Below, one piece after another: positions 17,656 to 26,037 of a stretch of DNA of 64,000 bases (the stretch's first letter is position 1; each line of letters opens with the position of its first letter). This DNA comes from JAFGHJ01 sp964525555. GTDB lineage: Bacteria; Hydrothermota; UBA3072. The translations under genes were made by a program, and so were the position numbers. The notes beneath the pieces were generated by a model. The model was given only the letters and a program-made list of their open reading frames with translations. It was not told the DNA's origin and searched no databases. The stretch spans positions 1-64,000 of the forward strand of contig CAZGHN010000004.1 in NCBI GenBank assembly GCA_964525555.1. The letters run 5' to 3'.

Positions 17656-17783
17656 GAGATTTTAACCTATTTTTTTCGATGAAAACATAATAAATAGCGT
17701 GTGACCGAATGACCAATAAAGAGTATTTTTCGTTTTTGTAAAATATAATAGACTCATATTGTAAAATTCTATTATTTTTTACC

Positions 17784-17811
17784 TTGAATTTTATTATTTT
17801 TGGATTATACT
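17784..17811 (+). promoter_or_regulatory. promoter for hydrogenase-locus histidine kinase
   Basis: TTGAAT (17784-17789), preceded by C; 16-nt spacer; TATACT (17806-17811). The ATG is at 17820, 8 nt after the -10 box, and no ribosome-binding site exists, so the mRNA is probably leaderless. Confidence 0.55.
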
Positions 17812-17819
17812 ATATATAT

Positions 17820-19172
17820 ATGAAAAATTTAACCTTCGAATTAGGAAGTGAAGAGCTCAAGGAAATAATAGAGGGTTTAAATTATTCCTTTGTTATTTTG
17901 GATAAATCCGGTAGAGTTCTTTTTGGTAATAAATCTTTTGAAGAGTTCGGTTATTCTGTAGATTCAATTATGCCTGACGATGTCGATTTAGAAAGTCTTA
18001 AGGAAAAGATTGAAAGAGAGGTACTGCTGGATTTTGAAGGGAAGGTAGGACGGGCGGCGATTAAAATCACTCCACTTACAATTTCGGATCCTTCGGGAAA
18101 CGTTTTCTTGCTCGAGGTATCTTACTCTAAAATAGATTTTTGTGGAATTATTGAATCCTGGTACAAGACAATAGATGCTATAAGTGAGATGATCTATGTT
18201 GTGGATGGAGATTATAATCTGATAAAGTTGAATAACGCTGCTGCTGAAATGAGCGGCAACCATCCGAGAAATTTGATAGGGGAAAAGTGTTATAAAGCTG
18301 TTTTTGGAAAGGATGAGGTCTGCAAAACCTGTATTCTTGAACAGGTAATGGCTTCCGAAGAAAAAGGAAAGCTTCAGACTATTAGAAAGGAGTGGGATAG
18401 GTCTTTTCTGGTGTCTGCCGTTAAAATTAAAAATGGTGAATATCTTTATATTATGGAAGATATAACAAGAATAGAACAACTGGAAAGGAATCTTGCGGAA
18501 ATGAGAAGGTTTACTTCCATAGGTTCTATTATTTCTCACTTAAGACATTCTGTTGGGAACGCGGTGAATGCTATAAAATGTTCTCTGCAGGTACTTGAGC
18601 ATTTGTACGATGGTCTTAATGATGAAAAAAGAAAAGGGTATCTGAGGAGGGCTCTTGGAGAGGTGAAACGTATGGAATCATTGCTTTTCACTTTAAGAGA
18701 ATTTTCAAGGTACGAGGGGATTGGTTCTTTCGAGTTAAATCTTACTGAACTGATTTTAGAGAGTATGGATAGGTTTAATAAGTATTGTGAAGATAAGGGT
18801 GCTATATTTGTGAACGAATGCGAAGAGACTGAATTTATTATAAAAGGTGATAAGCTTCTGATTGTTGTAGCTCTTACGGAAATTATAGATAATGCCTTGG
18901 AAGCAATGGAAGATTTTTCAGAAAAAAAGATAATTTTTAAATACTCTGTACATACTCATGAAGCAACAATTGAAATTACCGATACTGGTAGTGGAATATT
19001 GGAGGATGATTTGCCGAATGTAGCTGAACCTTTCTTTACCACTAAGAGGGGCCGAGCCGGTTTGGGGCTGTATCAGGTTGCTAAAATAATAAAGACACAG
19101 GGCGGCGATATTACTTTTAATCATAAATCGGGCAAGGGGACAACAGTAAAAATATCTTTTAGGGAGGGATGA
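17820..19172 (+). CDS. soluble PAS-PAS sensor histidine kinase
   Basis: A 450-residue kinase without membrane segments. Two PAS-type domains lie at about 1-105 and 112-215. The second has C157, C168 and C171 in a GEKCY...C-x2-C pattern shared with the diguanylate cyclase at 1866. The dimerisation helix (FTSIGSIISHLRHSVGN) offers H240 or H243 as phospho-acceptor; this box is unusual compared with the common HE/HD-x-R-NPL. The ATPase domain is complete: N box EIIDNALEAM (N358), G1 DTGSG (388-392), G2 GRAGLGL (about 411-417). It starts the operon continuing into a response regulator, Roadblock, V4R and hydrogenase genes, so the likely input is redox state or H2 turnover (inference). Confidence 0.85.
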   Translation: MKNLTFELGSEELKEIIEGLNYSFVILDKSGRVLFGNKSFEEFGYSVDSIMPDDVDLESLKEKIEREVLLDFEGKVGRAAIKITPLTISDPSGNVFLLEVSYSKIDFCGIIESWYKTIDAISEMIYVVDGDYNLIKLNNAAAEMSGNHPRNLIGEKCYKAVFGKDEVCKTCILEQVMASEEKGKLQTIRKEWDRSFLVSAVKIKNGEYLYIMEDITRIEQLERNLAEMRRFTSIGSIISHLRHSVGNAVNAIKCSLQVLEHLYDGLNDEKRKGYLRRALGEVKRMESLLFTLREFSRYEGIGSFELNLTELILESMDRFNKYCEDKGAIFVNECEETEFIIKGDKLLIVVALTEIIDNALEAMEDFSEKKIIFKYSVHTHEATIEITDTGSGILEDDLPNVAEPFFTTKRGRAGLGLYQVAKIIKTQGGDITFNHKSGKGTTVKISFREG

Positions 19173-19175
19173 TTT

Positions 19176-20300
19176 ATGAAAAAACGTACTATTATGTTGG
19201 TAGATGATGATGTTTCTTTTCTCGAAAACATGAAGGATGGGTTGGAATACTCAATAAAAAATCTCAATCTTATTACACATACAAATGCCGAGGATGCGTG
19301 TAAGTCTCTTAAGGAAAATGATATATCTTTACTTATAACGGATCAGAAACTTCCGGGTATGAGCGGTGTCGAACTTGTTAATTTTGTAGACAAAAAATAC
19401 CCTAGGATTCCAATTTTTCTTATAACAGCCTATGGTACTCCGAAATTAAAAGATAATGCTATGAATACTGGAGCTATTAAGTTTTTCGATAAACCTGTTG
19501 ATCTTAAAGAAATGATAGAATCAATAAAGAAAGGATTAAAGCTCTCAAGAAAGGGATTAACCAGTATAAGGAAAATGTCTCTTGCAACAGTTTTAGAGCT
19601 TATAAGCATGGAAAAAATTACAGCTTCTGTTGTAGTGAGAAATAGAGAAGTGAAGAGGAGTGGTAGAATATGGTTCAGAGAGGGGATTTTGATTGATGCT
19701 GAAATAGAACATCTGGAGGGTGTAGAAGCTATTTTCGAAATGCTTTCATTTGGTGATGTTGATATTGTAATAAGGGAAAGAAGGCATAAAAGAGTTACTA
19801 TTTCCGGTGTCCCTCTTGAATATGTTTTGCTTGAAGGAATGAAACGATTGGATGAAAAGAAAGTTGGGGAAGTAAATGAATCGCAAAAGGAGAAAATTAT
19901 CGAAAAAGAAGAAAATGAGGTTCATGGCGAGGAAAATGAAGTCAAGATCGAGAAAGAGAAATTTGATAAGGCTATCGGTCACCTGATAAAAGAATTGGGG
20001 AAAGCTTTGTTGGCTTCCGATATCTTTACAATAGAAGAAGGAAGAACACTGACTTCTTACAATAGTTCCCCTAAAGTTGGAAAAATCTTTAATGAGATGA
20101 ATCAATCTATAAATAAATATTTAAAAGAGATTAAGCTGCCGGTAATAAGTAAGTATTATCTTATGGATCTTGCGGATAGTAAAACACTTATTGTTGTAAC
20201 TTTTAAAGAGTATCGCTGGGCAATACTTTTGGATAGCAGTAAGTCAAAACTTGGGCTTCTTCTTAATTTAATCTTGCCGGATATAATAGGAATGTTCTAA
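19176..20300 (+). CDS. response regulator with PATAN (DUF4388-like) and Roadblock-like C-terminus
   Basis: A 374-residue regulator. Residues 1-120 form a receiver domain with D56 as phosphorylation site and a conserved FFDKPV lysine. Residues about 130-230 look like a PATAN/DUF4388 domain (SLATVLELISME...GRIWFREGILIDAE), a module seen in bacterial signalling with small GTPases. After a charged Glu/Lys linker (about 235-262), the last ~110 residues resemble a Roadblock/LC7 or related profilin-like fold. There is no DNA-binding domain, so the output is probably protein-protein. It lies 3 nt after the kinase, with GGGAGGGA as ribosome-binding site. Confidence 0.75.
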   Translation: MKKRTIMLVDDDVSFLENMKDGLEYSIKNLNLITHTNAEDACKSLKENDISLLITDQKLPGMSGVELVNFVDKKYPRIPIFLITAYGTPKLKDNAMNTGAIKFFDKPVDLKEMIESIKKGLKLSRKGLTSIRKMSLATVLELISMEKITASVVVRNREVKRSGRIWFREGILIDAEIEHLEGVEAIFEMLSFGDVDIVIRERRHKRVTISGVPLEYVLLEGMKRLDEKKVGEVNESQKEKIIEKEENEVHGEENEVKIEKEKFDKAIGHLIKELGKALLASDIFTIEEGRTLTSYNSSPKVGKIFNEMNQSINKYLKEIKLPVISKYYLMDLADSKTLIVVTFKEYRWAILLDSSKSKLGLLLNLILPDIIGMF

Positions 20301-20314
20301 TAAAAGGAGGCGAA

Positions 20315-20695
20315 ATGGAAGAGAAAACATTAGATGAGAGTTTGGAGGATATTATGGAAAAGGCTATTTCTTCGACAAACGGTCTTGAGGCTACTGCGAT
20401 TGTTTCTATGGATGGTATGATTATTGGTAGTGTTCTTCCGGAAGATGTAGAAGAGGAGAGAATTGCCGCAATGACTGCCGCTATTCTCGGTCTGGGCGAG
20501 CGAACGGCTGAGGAAATGAAAAGAGGAGTTCTTGAAGAAATTTATATTAAAGGGAAAGATGGATATGTTTTAATTATAAGTGCTGGAGAATCCGTGGTGC
20601 TTACAGGAATTGTCGGCACAGAAGCCAAACTTGGGCTTCTTTTTATTTCTATGAAGAATACGGCTAAAAAAATTGCACAGTTGTTAAATGAGTAG
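20315..20695 (+). CDS. Roadblock/LC7 domain protein (MglB/CvnB-like)
   Basis: A 126-residue stand-alone Roadblock/LC7 domain (LEATAIVSMDGMIIGS near the N-terminus, MTAAILGLGERTAEEM helix, VLTGIVGTEAKLGLLFISM strands). In known systems such proteins bind and regulate small Ras-like GTPases (MglB with MglA; CvnB with CvnD). A fitting GTPase is encoded 3.3 kb downstream at 23970, after the hydrogenase genes. The ribosome-binding site is strong (AAAGGAGG). Confidence 0.85.
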   Translation: MEEKTLDESLEDIMEKAISSTNGLEATAIVSMDGMIIGSVLPEDVEEERIAAMTAAILGLGERTAEEMKRGVLEEIYIKGKDGYVLIISAGESVVLTGIVGTEAKLGLLFISMKNTAKKIAQLLNE

Positions 20696-20704
20696 TTATG
20701 TGCC

Positions 20705-21187
20705 ATGGGTGAAGTTGATGATGTTTATCAAAAGAATATTCAGGCATTAGTTAGAATACTAGCGAGCCTAAGCCATGCTTCTGAGAGCCTTATAGGGAAA
20801 GCTGCCAATGCTTTGATGTATCAAACCGGCAAGGATCTTGGAAAAATAGAGGGAGAAAAACTTGATAAAACAAATGATTTGTCTAGGGCATTGGAAATGC
20901 TTATGGATGCCGAAGAAGGCGTCTGGCACATAGAGTTATGGAAAGATAAAGGAGTGGCAGATTATTTTTTTGGAGATAGCCAGGTGCGAAAAGCGTATTT
21001 AATATTTCGTGAGTGTCCCATACGTGAGGTTTGTATGACTCATGGAATTGAGCAAAATGAAGTAATTTGCCGAATAACGCATGGTTTATTTGCAGGTATG
21101 ATTGGAACTGTGATGGATAAGAAGGTTGATCTTGCGGTCGAACATACAGGGCCTAATGCCTGTAAAAAAATTGTTTCCATTAAATAA
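20705..21187 (+). CDS. V4R-like cysteine-rich small-molecule-binding protein
   Basis: A 160-residue protein resembling the V4R (4-vinyl reductase, 'hydrocarbon-binding') domain: an N-terminal YQTGKDLGK helix, a middle strand with ECPIREVC, and a terminal ITHGLFAGMIG...VEHTGPNACKKIV segment. V4R domains bind small hydrophobic ligands and often contain a cysteine cluster. Its place between the Roadblock protein and hydrogenase small subunit suggests a sensor or adaptor linking hydrogenase to signalling (inference). The start at 20705 lacks a strong ribosome-binding site, and the spacer to the previous gene is 9 nt. Confidence 0.55.
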   Translation: MGEVDDVYQKNIQALVRILASLSHASESLIGKAANALMYQTGKDLGKIEGEKLDKTNDLSRALEMLMDAEEGVWHIELWKDKGVADYFFGDSQVRKAYLIFRECPIREVCMTHGIEQNEVICRITHGLFAGMIGTVMDKKVDLAVEHTGPNACKKIVSIK

Positions 21188-21210
21188 GGGGCTAGAAAAA
21201 GAGGATTTTA

Positions 21211-22104
21211 ATGAAAATATCTACCATACAGTTAGCTTCATGCTGCGGTTGTCATATTGCTTTAGTTAATATAGGAGCCCCCTTGCTTAAGGTTCTGTCC
21301 GGCGGGAATCTTGTGTTCTCACCGGTTCTAATGGACGTTAAATCCATTTCAAGCTCAGATGTAGCTCTAATAGAAGGTGGTGTGCGCAATAATGAAAATG
21401 TTGAAAAGCTTAAAATTTTGAGAGAAAAATCAAAAAAAGTTATTGCGCTTGGAACATGTGCATGTTTTGGGGGTATACCTGGTATAGGATCCGGATTTAC
21501 GATGATTGAAACTTTAGCGAAGTCATATGGAGATAATTTTACTCCGGAAGATATTCCTCGGCTTGAGAAAAGAGTTTCTCCTATCGATTCCTTTGTCGAG
21601 GTGGATTATTATATTCCCGGTTGTCCGCCGCCAATAGATATTCTTTGTGGTACACTAATGAATCTGGTGAATGGTCAAAGTCCCGAGAGGGTAGATTTGC
21701 CAGTATGTGCCGAATGTGATAGGGTAGTTAAAAAAGACCTTGCCCCTGAAATTAAAAGGGTTTTAGATAGTTTTCCTGAAGAGGAAGAATGTCTTTTATC
21801 TCAGGGATATATATGTCTGGGTTCCGTTAGTAGAAGTGGTTGTGGGGCACCCTGTACGAAAGCCGGAGTGCCCTGTATGGGGTGTCGGGGTCCTATTGAT
21901 AGAGTTTTTATTGAGCCCAAACACGGTATTTTATATGATTTGACAAAAAGAATAAATCATTTTACAGGTAAGAGTGAAGAGGAAATTAAAGAAAAAATAT
22001 TCGATTATATTCATACTTTCTATAGTTTTACGCTTTCCATGGCTGAGTTGCGTAAGAAAGATACTGAGAAAGTGTATAAACTGGTACGGAAAATAGAGGT
22101 ATAG
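21211..22104 (+). CDS. [NiFe] hydrogenase small subunit, cytoplasmic group 3-like (MvhG/HoxY type)
   Basis: Electron-transfer subunit of a [NiFe] hydrogenase, 297 residues. Proximal [4Fe-4S] ligands are C11/C14 (SCCGCH), GTCACFGG and PGCPPP. The C-terminal half has many more cysteines (PVCAECD, then CLGSVSRSGCGAPC and GVPCMGCRGP), matching the ferredoxin-like medial and distal clusters of group 3 enzymes such as MvhG. No Tat signal exists, so it is cytoplasmic. Its partner large subunit and a ferredoxin follow directly. No NAD(P)- or F420-linked subunit is encoded here. Confidence 0.9.
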   Translation: MKISTIQLASCCGCHIALVNIGAPLLKVLSGGNLVFSPVLMDVKSISSSDVALIEGGVRNNENVEKLKILREKSKKVIALGTCACFGGIPGIGSGFTMIETLAKSYGDNFTPEDIPRLEKRVSPIDSFVEVDYYIPGCPPPIDILCGTLMNLVNGQSPERVDLPVCAECDRVVKKDLAPEIKRVLDSFPEEEECLLSQGYICLGSVSRSGCGAPCTKAGVPCMGCRGPIDRVFIEPKHGILYDLTKRINHFTGKSEEEIKEKIFDYIHTFYSFTLSMAELRKKDTEKVYKLVRKIEV

Positions 22105-22114
22105 GGGGCATATT

Positions 22115-23515
22115 TTGAGTAAGAAAGTATGTATTGATCCGGTTACAAGAGTAGAGGGACACGGAAAGATTGTTCTTGTTTATGATGATAGCGGAAAATT
22201 AGCAGATGCCAAATTTTGCGTACAGGAATTTAGAGGGTTTGAGAAATTCTGCGAGGGAAGCCCTGCGGAAAGGCTTCCTCTTATAACTTCACGTATTTGC
22301 GGTATTTGTCCGATGTCTCATCATCTTGCTTCTACAAAAGCGATAGAGAATTGTTTTGCTACAAAGATAACCCGCACAGCAAAAAAAATTAGAGAAATAA
22401 TGGCACTGGGTCAGGTAATTGAAAGTCATATGCTATCAATAGCAGTATTAAGTTTACCGGATTTAATTAACGACAATATGGATCCTCTGAAAAGAAATAT
22501 TCTGGGTTTATATGAAGATAATAAAGAAATTGTCGGAAAGGTCCTTGGAATTAGGTCTGTAGGTACGGAAGTTACTAAAATCGCAGCTCGCAGGGCGGGT
22601 CATCCTATAGGTTCCAGAATAGGCGGGGTAGTAAAAGCAATTTCTAAGGAGGAACAAAAGCTGCTGTTTCACAAGCTTGAAGGAGCCGAAGTTGACCTTC
22701 TTTGGTTTGCAAAAAATCTTCATAAATTATTTGATAAGAAATTAGAATTGTTCGAGGAGCTTGGTGATATAAAGACTTCTTATATGGGTCTTTACGAGGC
22801 AAATAAAATAGCTTTTTATGATGGGACTATTAGAGTGATTGATGAATCCGGCGGTTTGATTGAAGATTTTAAAAGTCACGAATACTTTGATTTTGTAGAG
22901 GAAAAAATCGAGAACTGGAGTTACATGAAATTTCCTCTCTTAAAAAAAGGAAGAAGATTTCGTGTTGGTCCGCTTGCGAGAGTAAATATTGCGGAGAAGA
23001 TTCCTTATCCTATAACCAGCGAGGAGCTTTCCTGGTTCAGAGAAAAATGCGGAAAACCGGCTCATAAAACTCTATTCTACCATTTTGCGCGTTATATAGA
23101 AGTTATTTATGCGTTCGAACGTCTAAAAGAACTGTTTAAGGATGAAGATATTTTGAAAAATGATATATTTGTTAAGCCTGTAGTTAAAGCAGGAAAAGGA
23201 ATTGGTGTTGTAGAAGCTCCGAGGGGTACTTTGGTACATAGTTATGAATTTGATAAAGAAGGTAAAGCAGTTAAGGTAGATCTTGTGGTCGCCACTCAAC
23301 ATAATAATTATGGTTTCAACGATGCCCTGAAGGAGACTGCCTCAAAGCGTATTAAAAGTACAAATCCGGATAATGGTACTTTGAATCAATTGGAAATGAT
23401 AGTAAGAGCGTACGATCCCTGTCTTTCATGTGCGACTCATGCAATCGGCGGGAGGAGTTTCACGATCGAAATATGGGATTCGAATAAGAATTTAATTAGA
23501 GTATTTGATGTATGA
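22115..23515 (+). CDS. [NiFe] hydrogenase large subunit, group 3-like (MvhA/HoxH type)
   Basis: Catalytic subunit with the Ni-Fe active site, 466 residues. The N-terminal ligand motif is RICGICPMSHH (C62, C65) and the C-terminal one DPCLSCATH (C436, C439), so all four Ni/Fe cysteines are present. Some 24 residues follow the final His, consistent with a C-terminal peptide removed during maturation, as in HoxH-type subunits. It starts with TTG at 22115, spaced from GGGGGC. No maturation protease or hyp genes lie in the window. Residue conservation argues that it can bind H2; whether it is catalytic or sensory is not decided by sequence. Confidence 0.92.
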   Translation: MSKKVCIDPVTRVEGHGKIVLVYDDSGKLADAKFCVQEFRGFEKFCEGSPAERLPLITSRICGICPMSHHLASTKAIENCFATKITRTAKKIREIMALGQVIESHMLSIAVLSLPDLINDNMDPLKRNILGLYEDNKEIVGKVLGIRSVGTEVTKIAARRAGHPIGSRIGGVVKAISKEEQKLLFHKLEGAEVDLLWFAKNLHKLFDKKLELFEELGDIKTSYMGLYEANKIAFYDGTIRVIDESGGLIEDFKSHEYFDFVEEKIENWSYMKFPLLKKGRRFRVGPLARVNIAEKIPYPITSEELSWFREKCGKPAHKTLFYHFARYIEVIYAFERLKELFKDEDILKNDIFVKPVVKAGKGIGVVEAPRGTLVHSYEFDKEGKAVKVDLVVATQHNNYGFNDALKETASKRIKSTNPDNGTLNQLEMIVRAYDPCLSCATHAIGGRSFTIEIWDSNKNLIRVFDV

Positions 23516-23796
23516 GTAAGGACTTTGAGATTACACGTGATGCTGAGAGGTGCGTCAGCTGTAAGGAGTGTATAATTGTCTGTCCTCAATCGGGAGAAGA
23601 TAAAGTTAATTCCGTAATTGTTACCGCGTTTAAAGAAGGAGACCCGCCAGAGATTAATTGCATCGATAATTGTATTCAGTGTATGACCTGCTGGGATTTT
23701 TGCCGGTCGAGAGCCATTATTTTCAGCAATCATCATGAGGTAAAAAGGCTAATCGAAAATGAAAGGGCTCTTTTGAAAGTGGCTAGAATAATATGA
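23512..23796 (+). CDS. two-cluster [4Fe-4S] ferredoxin
   Basis: A 94-residue protein with two cysteine sets: CVSCKECIIVCP (C-x2-C-x2-C-x3-CP) and CIQCMTCWDFCRS (C-x2-C-x2-C-x3-C). It has a longer-than-usual spacer of about 35 residues between clusters. It would carry electrons to or from the hydrogenase. The ATG overlaps the large-subunit stop (ATGA), so the two are translationally coupled. It ends the hydrogenase operon. The GTPase gene follows after a 173-base spacer containing a dispersed repeat. Confidence 0.85.
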   Translation: MSKDFEITRDAERCVSCKECIIVCPQSGEDKVNSVIVTAFKEGDPPEINCIDNCIQCMTCWDFCRSRAIIFSNHHEVKRLIENERALLKVARII

Positions 23797-23830
23797 CGCG
23801 GCAGACCGGTAAAACGGAAAAATCAAAAAG

Positions 23831-23902
23831 TAAGCTTTTCGCTTTTGGCTCTTAGCTGTTTTAAAAATAAAAGCTAAAGGCGAAAGACTAATTGCTAACA
23901 GC
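23831..23902 (-). repeat. 72-bp imperfect inverted, heptameric repeat (copy 1)
   Basis: Nearly identical, in inverse orientation, to 39439-39516. It is built from 7-base words (TTAGCTT type in one half and GCCAAAA type in the other) around an AT-rich centre, so it can fold on itself. Copy 2 has one extra 7-base word. Confidence 0.75.
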
Positions 23903-23969
23903 TTGACTTATTGTTATATGTAATTTTGCTTTTTAATATTTTATTTATAAAAAAAGAATGGGGTGGTTA

Positions 23970-24464
23970 ATGAATCGAGCTAAGGTTGTGGTTTTTGGGA
24001 AGTCGGAAGCAGGTAAGAGCACGTTGATTCGACATTTGGTACCCGGTGCTTTGAATGTTGAATATAAGGGAAGAACTGTCGCTTTGGATTATGGAAAAGT
24101 TATTTTTAAGGGACAGGAATTTCATCTCTTTGGTACGCCCGGACAAGCGCATTTGAGTCCAGTGCGCGAGTGTCTTACAGAGGGAATTGATATTGCAATA
24201 TTCGTGATGGATGATTCACGTCATTTTGATAAAGAGGACAGAAAATTATTAAAGGAATTGGAGGATTTGAAAGTACCCTATCTTATTTTTGTCAATCAAA
24301 AACCTAAAGCAAGTCCCGAGAGAAGAAAAATCGGTAGATTGATAGAAGATTTCGCAAAACCATTCCAGATTATTGAGGGTTCGGCTAAGACGGGAGATGG
24401 CTTATCGAAATTGTTGCTTGCAATGGGAGATGCTGTTGATTTGATCAGACAAAAGGGGTACTGA
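23970..24464 (+). CDS. Ras-like small GTPase of MglA/CvnD type
   Basis: A 164-residue G protein. G1 is GKSEAGKST, the switch I area reads TVALDYGKV and G3 is LFGTPGQ. These two words closely match the CvnD GTPases of actinobacterial conservons (TVALDFG, LFGTPGQ). G4 is VNQKP instead of NKxD, so guanine specificity may be altered. The start is ATG at 23970, after GGGGTGG; an in-frame ATG at 23958 would place the ribosome-binding site inside the gene. Its probable partner is the Roadblock protein at 20315. No effector gene is adjacent, and the next gene is convergent. Confidence 0.85.
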   Translation: MNRAKVVVFGKSEAGKSTLIRHLVPGALNVEYKGRTVALDYGKVIFKGQEFHLFGTPGQAHLSPVRECLTEGIDIAIFVMDDSRHFDKEDRKLLKELEDLKVPYLIFVNQKPKASPERRKIGRLIEDFAKPFQIIEGSAKTGDGLSKLLLAMGDAVDLIRQKGY

Positions 24465-24472
24465 TTTTCTTT

Positions 24473-25846
24473 TTATTCTCTTGGATAGTAAACTTTTGGA
24501 TTTATGTCGTATTTTTTGAGCTTAAGATAAATATTCTGCCTGGTCATTGTAGCAATCCTTGATGCATCGGTAACGTTACCTTCTGTATGTTTCAAAAGAT
24601 TTCGCAGGTATTTCTTCTCAAAAGCATCTTTTGCCGATTCATATTCGAGTATGTTCGAAGGTTCCAGTTCTTCGCTTCTGCTTGTTCTCTCCGGAAGATG
24701 CTCTGCAAGTATCATATTGTCCTGGCAAAGTATCACTGCCCGCTCAATAGCGTTTTCTAATTCACGAACATTTCCCGGCCAGGAGTAACGCATTAATACT
24801 TCCATTGCTTCGTCGGATACACCAATTATTTCTTTACGGTTTTTTTCCGTATAGATTTTCAAAAATTCCTGAGTAAGCAATGGAATGTCTATTTTTCTAT
24901 CTCGAAGAGGAGGTAGGGATACTTTTACAACATTGAGGCGGTAATAGAGATCTTTTCTAAATTTTCCATCAGCGACCGTATCTTCGATATTTCTATTTGT
25001 TGCTGCAAGAATTCTTGTATCGGTTTTCCTCTCGTCGGTAGAACCTACAGGATAGAAAGTTTTTTCTTCTAATACTCTTAGCAGTTTTGATTGAAATGCG
25101 GGTGAAGTTTCTACTATTTCATCGAGGAAAATTGTTCCCTTGTGAGCAATCTCAAAGAGGCCTTTCTTTTTCTTGTTAGCGCCAGTAAACGCTCCTCTCT
25201 CATAACCAAATAATTCACTCTCAAGTAGAGATTCGGGAAGAGCACTACAATTTATAGCAACAAATCTGTTTTCTTTTCTTGGGGAATTGAAATGTATAGC
25301 TTTTGCAACTAATTCCTTACCCGTTCCCGATTCCCCCTGGATTAATACGGTTGCTTCTGCAGCAGCTATTCGTTCAATTAAATCAAAAATTTCTTGCATC
25401 CCTTTGCTCTTCCCTATTATTCCCGAAAAACTAAATTTTTCTTCGGCTGTTTTCTTTAGAGATTGATAGCTTATCATTAATTCTTTTTGTTCGATTGCTC
25501 TCTTCAATATTTCTAATATTGCTTTAGTAGATGCGGGCTTTTCTATAAAATAAAAAGCGCCCATTCGCATTGCTTTGACAGCAAGATCAATGGAAGCATG
25601 ACCGGTTATCATGATTACAGGAAAATCAGAATCTATATTTCTAATTGTTTTCAATAATTCGATACCGTCCATATCAGGAAGTACAAGATCTACCATTACA
25701 ACATCGAAATCAATTTCTTGAAATCGATTGAGTCCTTCTTCTGCAGTTGGGGCAGTAGACACAATAAAATCTTCTTTTCCTAATGTCTCACTTAATATTT
25801 TTAAAAGTTTTTCGTCATCGTCAATAATAAGTACTTTATTAGCCAT
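24473..25846 (-). CDS. NtrC-family sigma-54-dependent response regulator
   Basis: A 457-residue transcription activator. The receiver domain (1-120) has phosphorylation site D53. The AAA+ domain (about 140-370) has Walker A GESGTGKE, the sigma-54 contact loop GAFTGA, Walker B GTIFLDE and the arginine-finger region. The C-terminal Fis-type helix-turn-helix is around 415-455 (NVTDASRIATMTRQNIYLKLKKY). It would activate sigma-54 promoters after phosphorylation. The probable partner is the divergent kinase at 26038. No convincing sigma-54 promoter was spotted nearby. Its own promoter is sigma-70-like. Confidence 0.92.
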   Translation of the reverse strand: MANKVLIIDDDEKLLKILSETLGKEDFIVSTAPTAEEGLNRFQEIDFDVVMVDLVLPDMDGIELLKTIRNIDSDFPVIMITGHASIDLAVKAMRMGAFYFIEKPASTKAILEILKRAIEQKELMISYQSLKKTAEEKFSFSGIIGKSKGMQEIFDLIERIAAAEATVLIQGESGTGKELVAKAIHFNSPRKENRFVAINCSALPESLLESELFGYERGAFTGANKKKKGLFEIAHKGTIFLDEIVETSPAFQSKLLRVLEEKTFYPVGSTDERKTDTRILAATNRNIEDTVADGKFRKDLYYRLNVVKVSLPPLRDRKIDIPLLTQEFLKIYTEKNRKEIIGVSDEAMEVLMRYSWPGNVRELENAIERAVILCQDNMILAEHLPERTSRSEELEPSNILEYESAKDAFEKKYLRNLLKHTEGNVTDASRIATMTRQNIYLKLKKYDINPKVYYPRE

Positions 25847-25892
25847 TATCCCTCCTCATAACACGTTTTGCTAAATTGCTAAGTATAATATA

Positions 25893-25920
25893 AATATACA
25901 TGTTCGGAACAAGTTGTCAA
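25893..25920 (-). promoter_or_regulatory. promoter for NtrC-family regulator
   Basis: On the minus strand, TTGACA (25915-25920), 16-nt spacer, TATATT (25893-25898). The leader is about 40 nt, with GAGGAGGG before the ATG. Confidence 0.65.
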
Positions 25921-26037
25921 GTATATTCTACACTTGTTTATTTCAATTGTAGCAGGCTGAGAAGACTGTTTTTGATTATGTTACTGATATTTAATGATTT
26001 AGCAAGTGGAATAATTTTTTTATATCAATATATATAT

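Noticed and set aside
24473..25846. Search for sigma-54 (-24/-12) promoters serving the NtrC-type regulator
   Set aside because: No GG-N10-GC pair with good flanks was seen before neighbouring genes; TGGCAC words found at 14680 and 22405 lack a proper -12 element.
25900..26037. Extension of the membrane kinase upstream to 25900
   Set aside because: It would run through the promoter of the divergent regulator, and the added residues lack support; ATG 26038 begins the ordered membrane domain.
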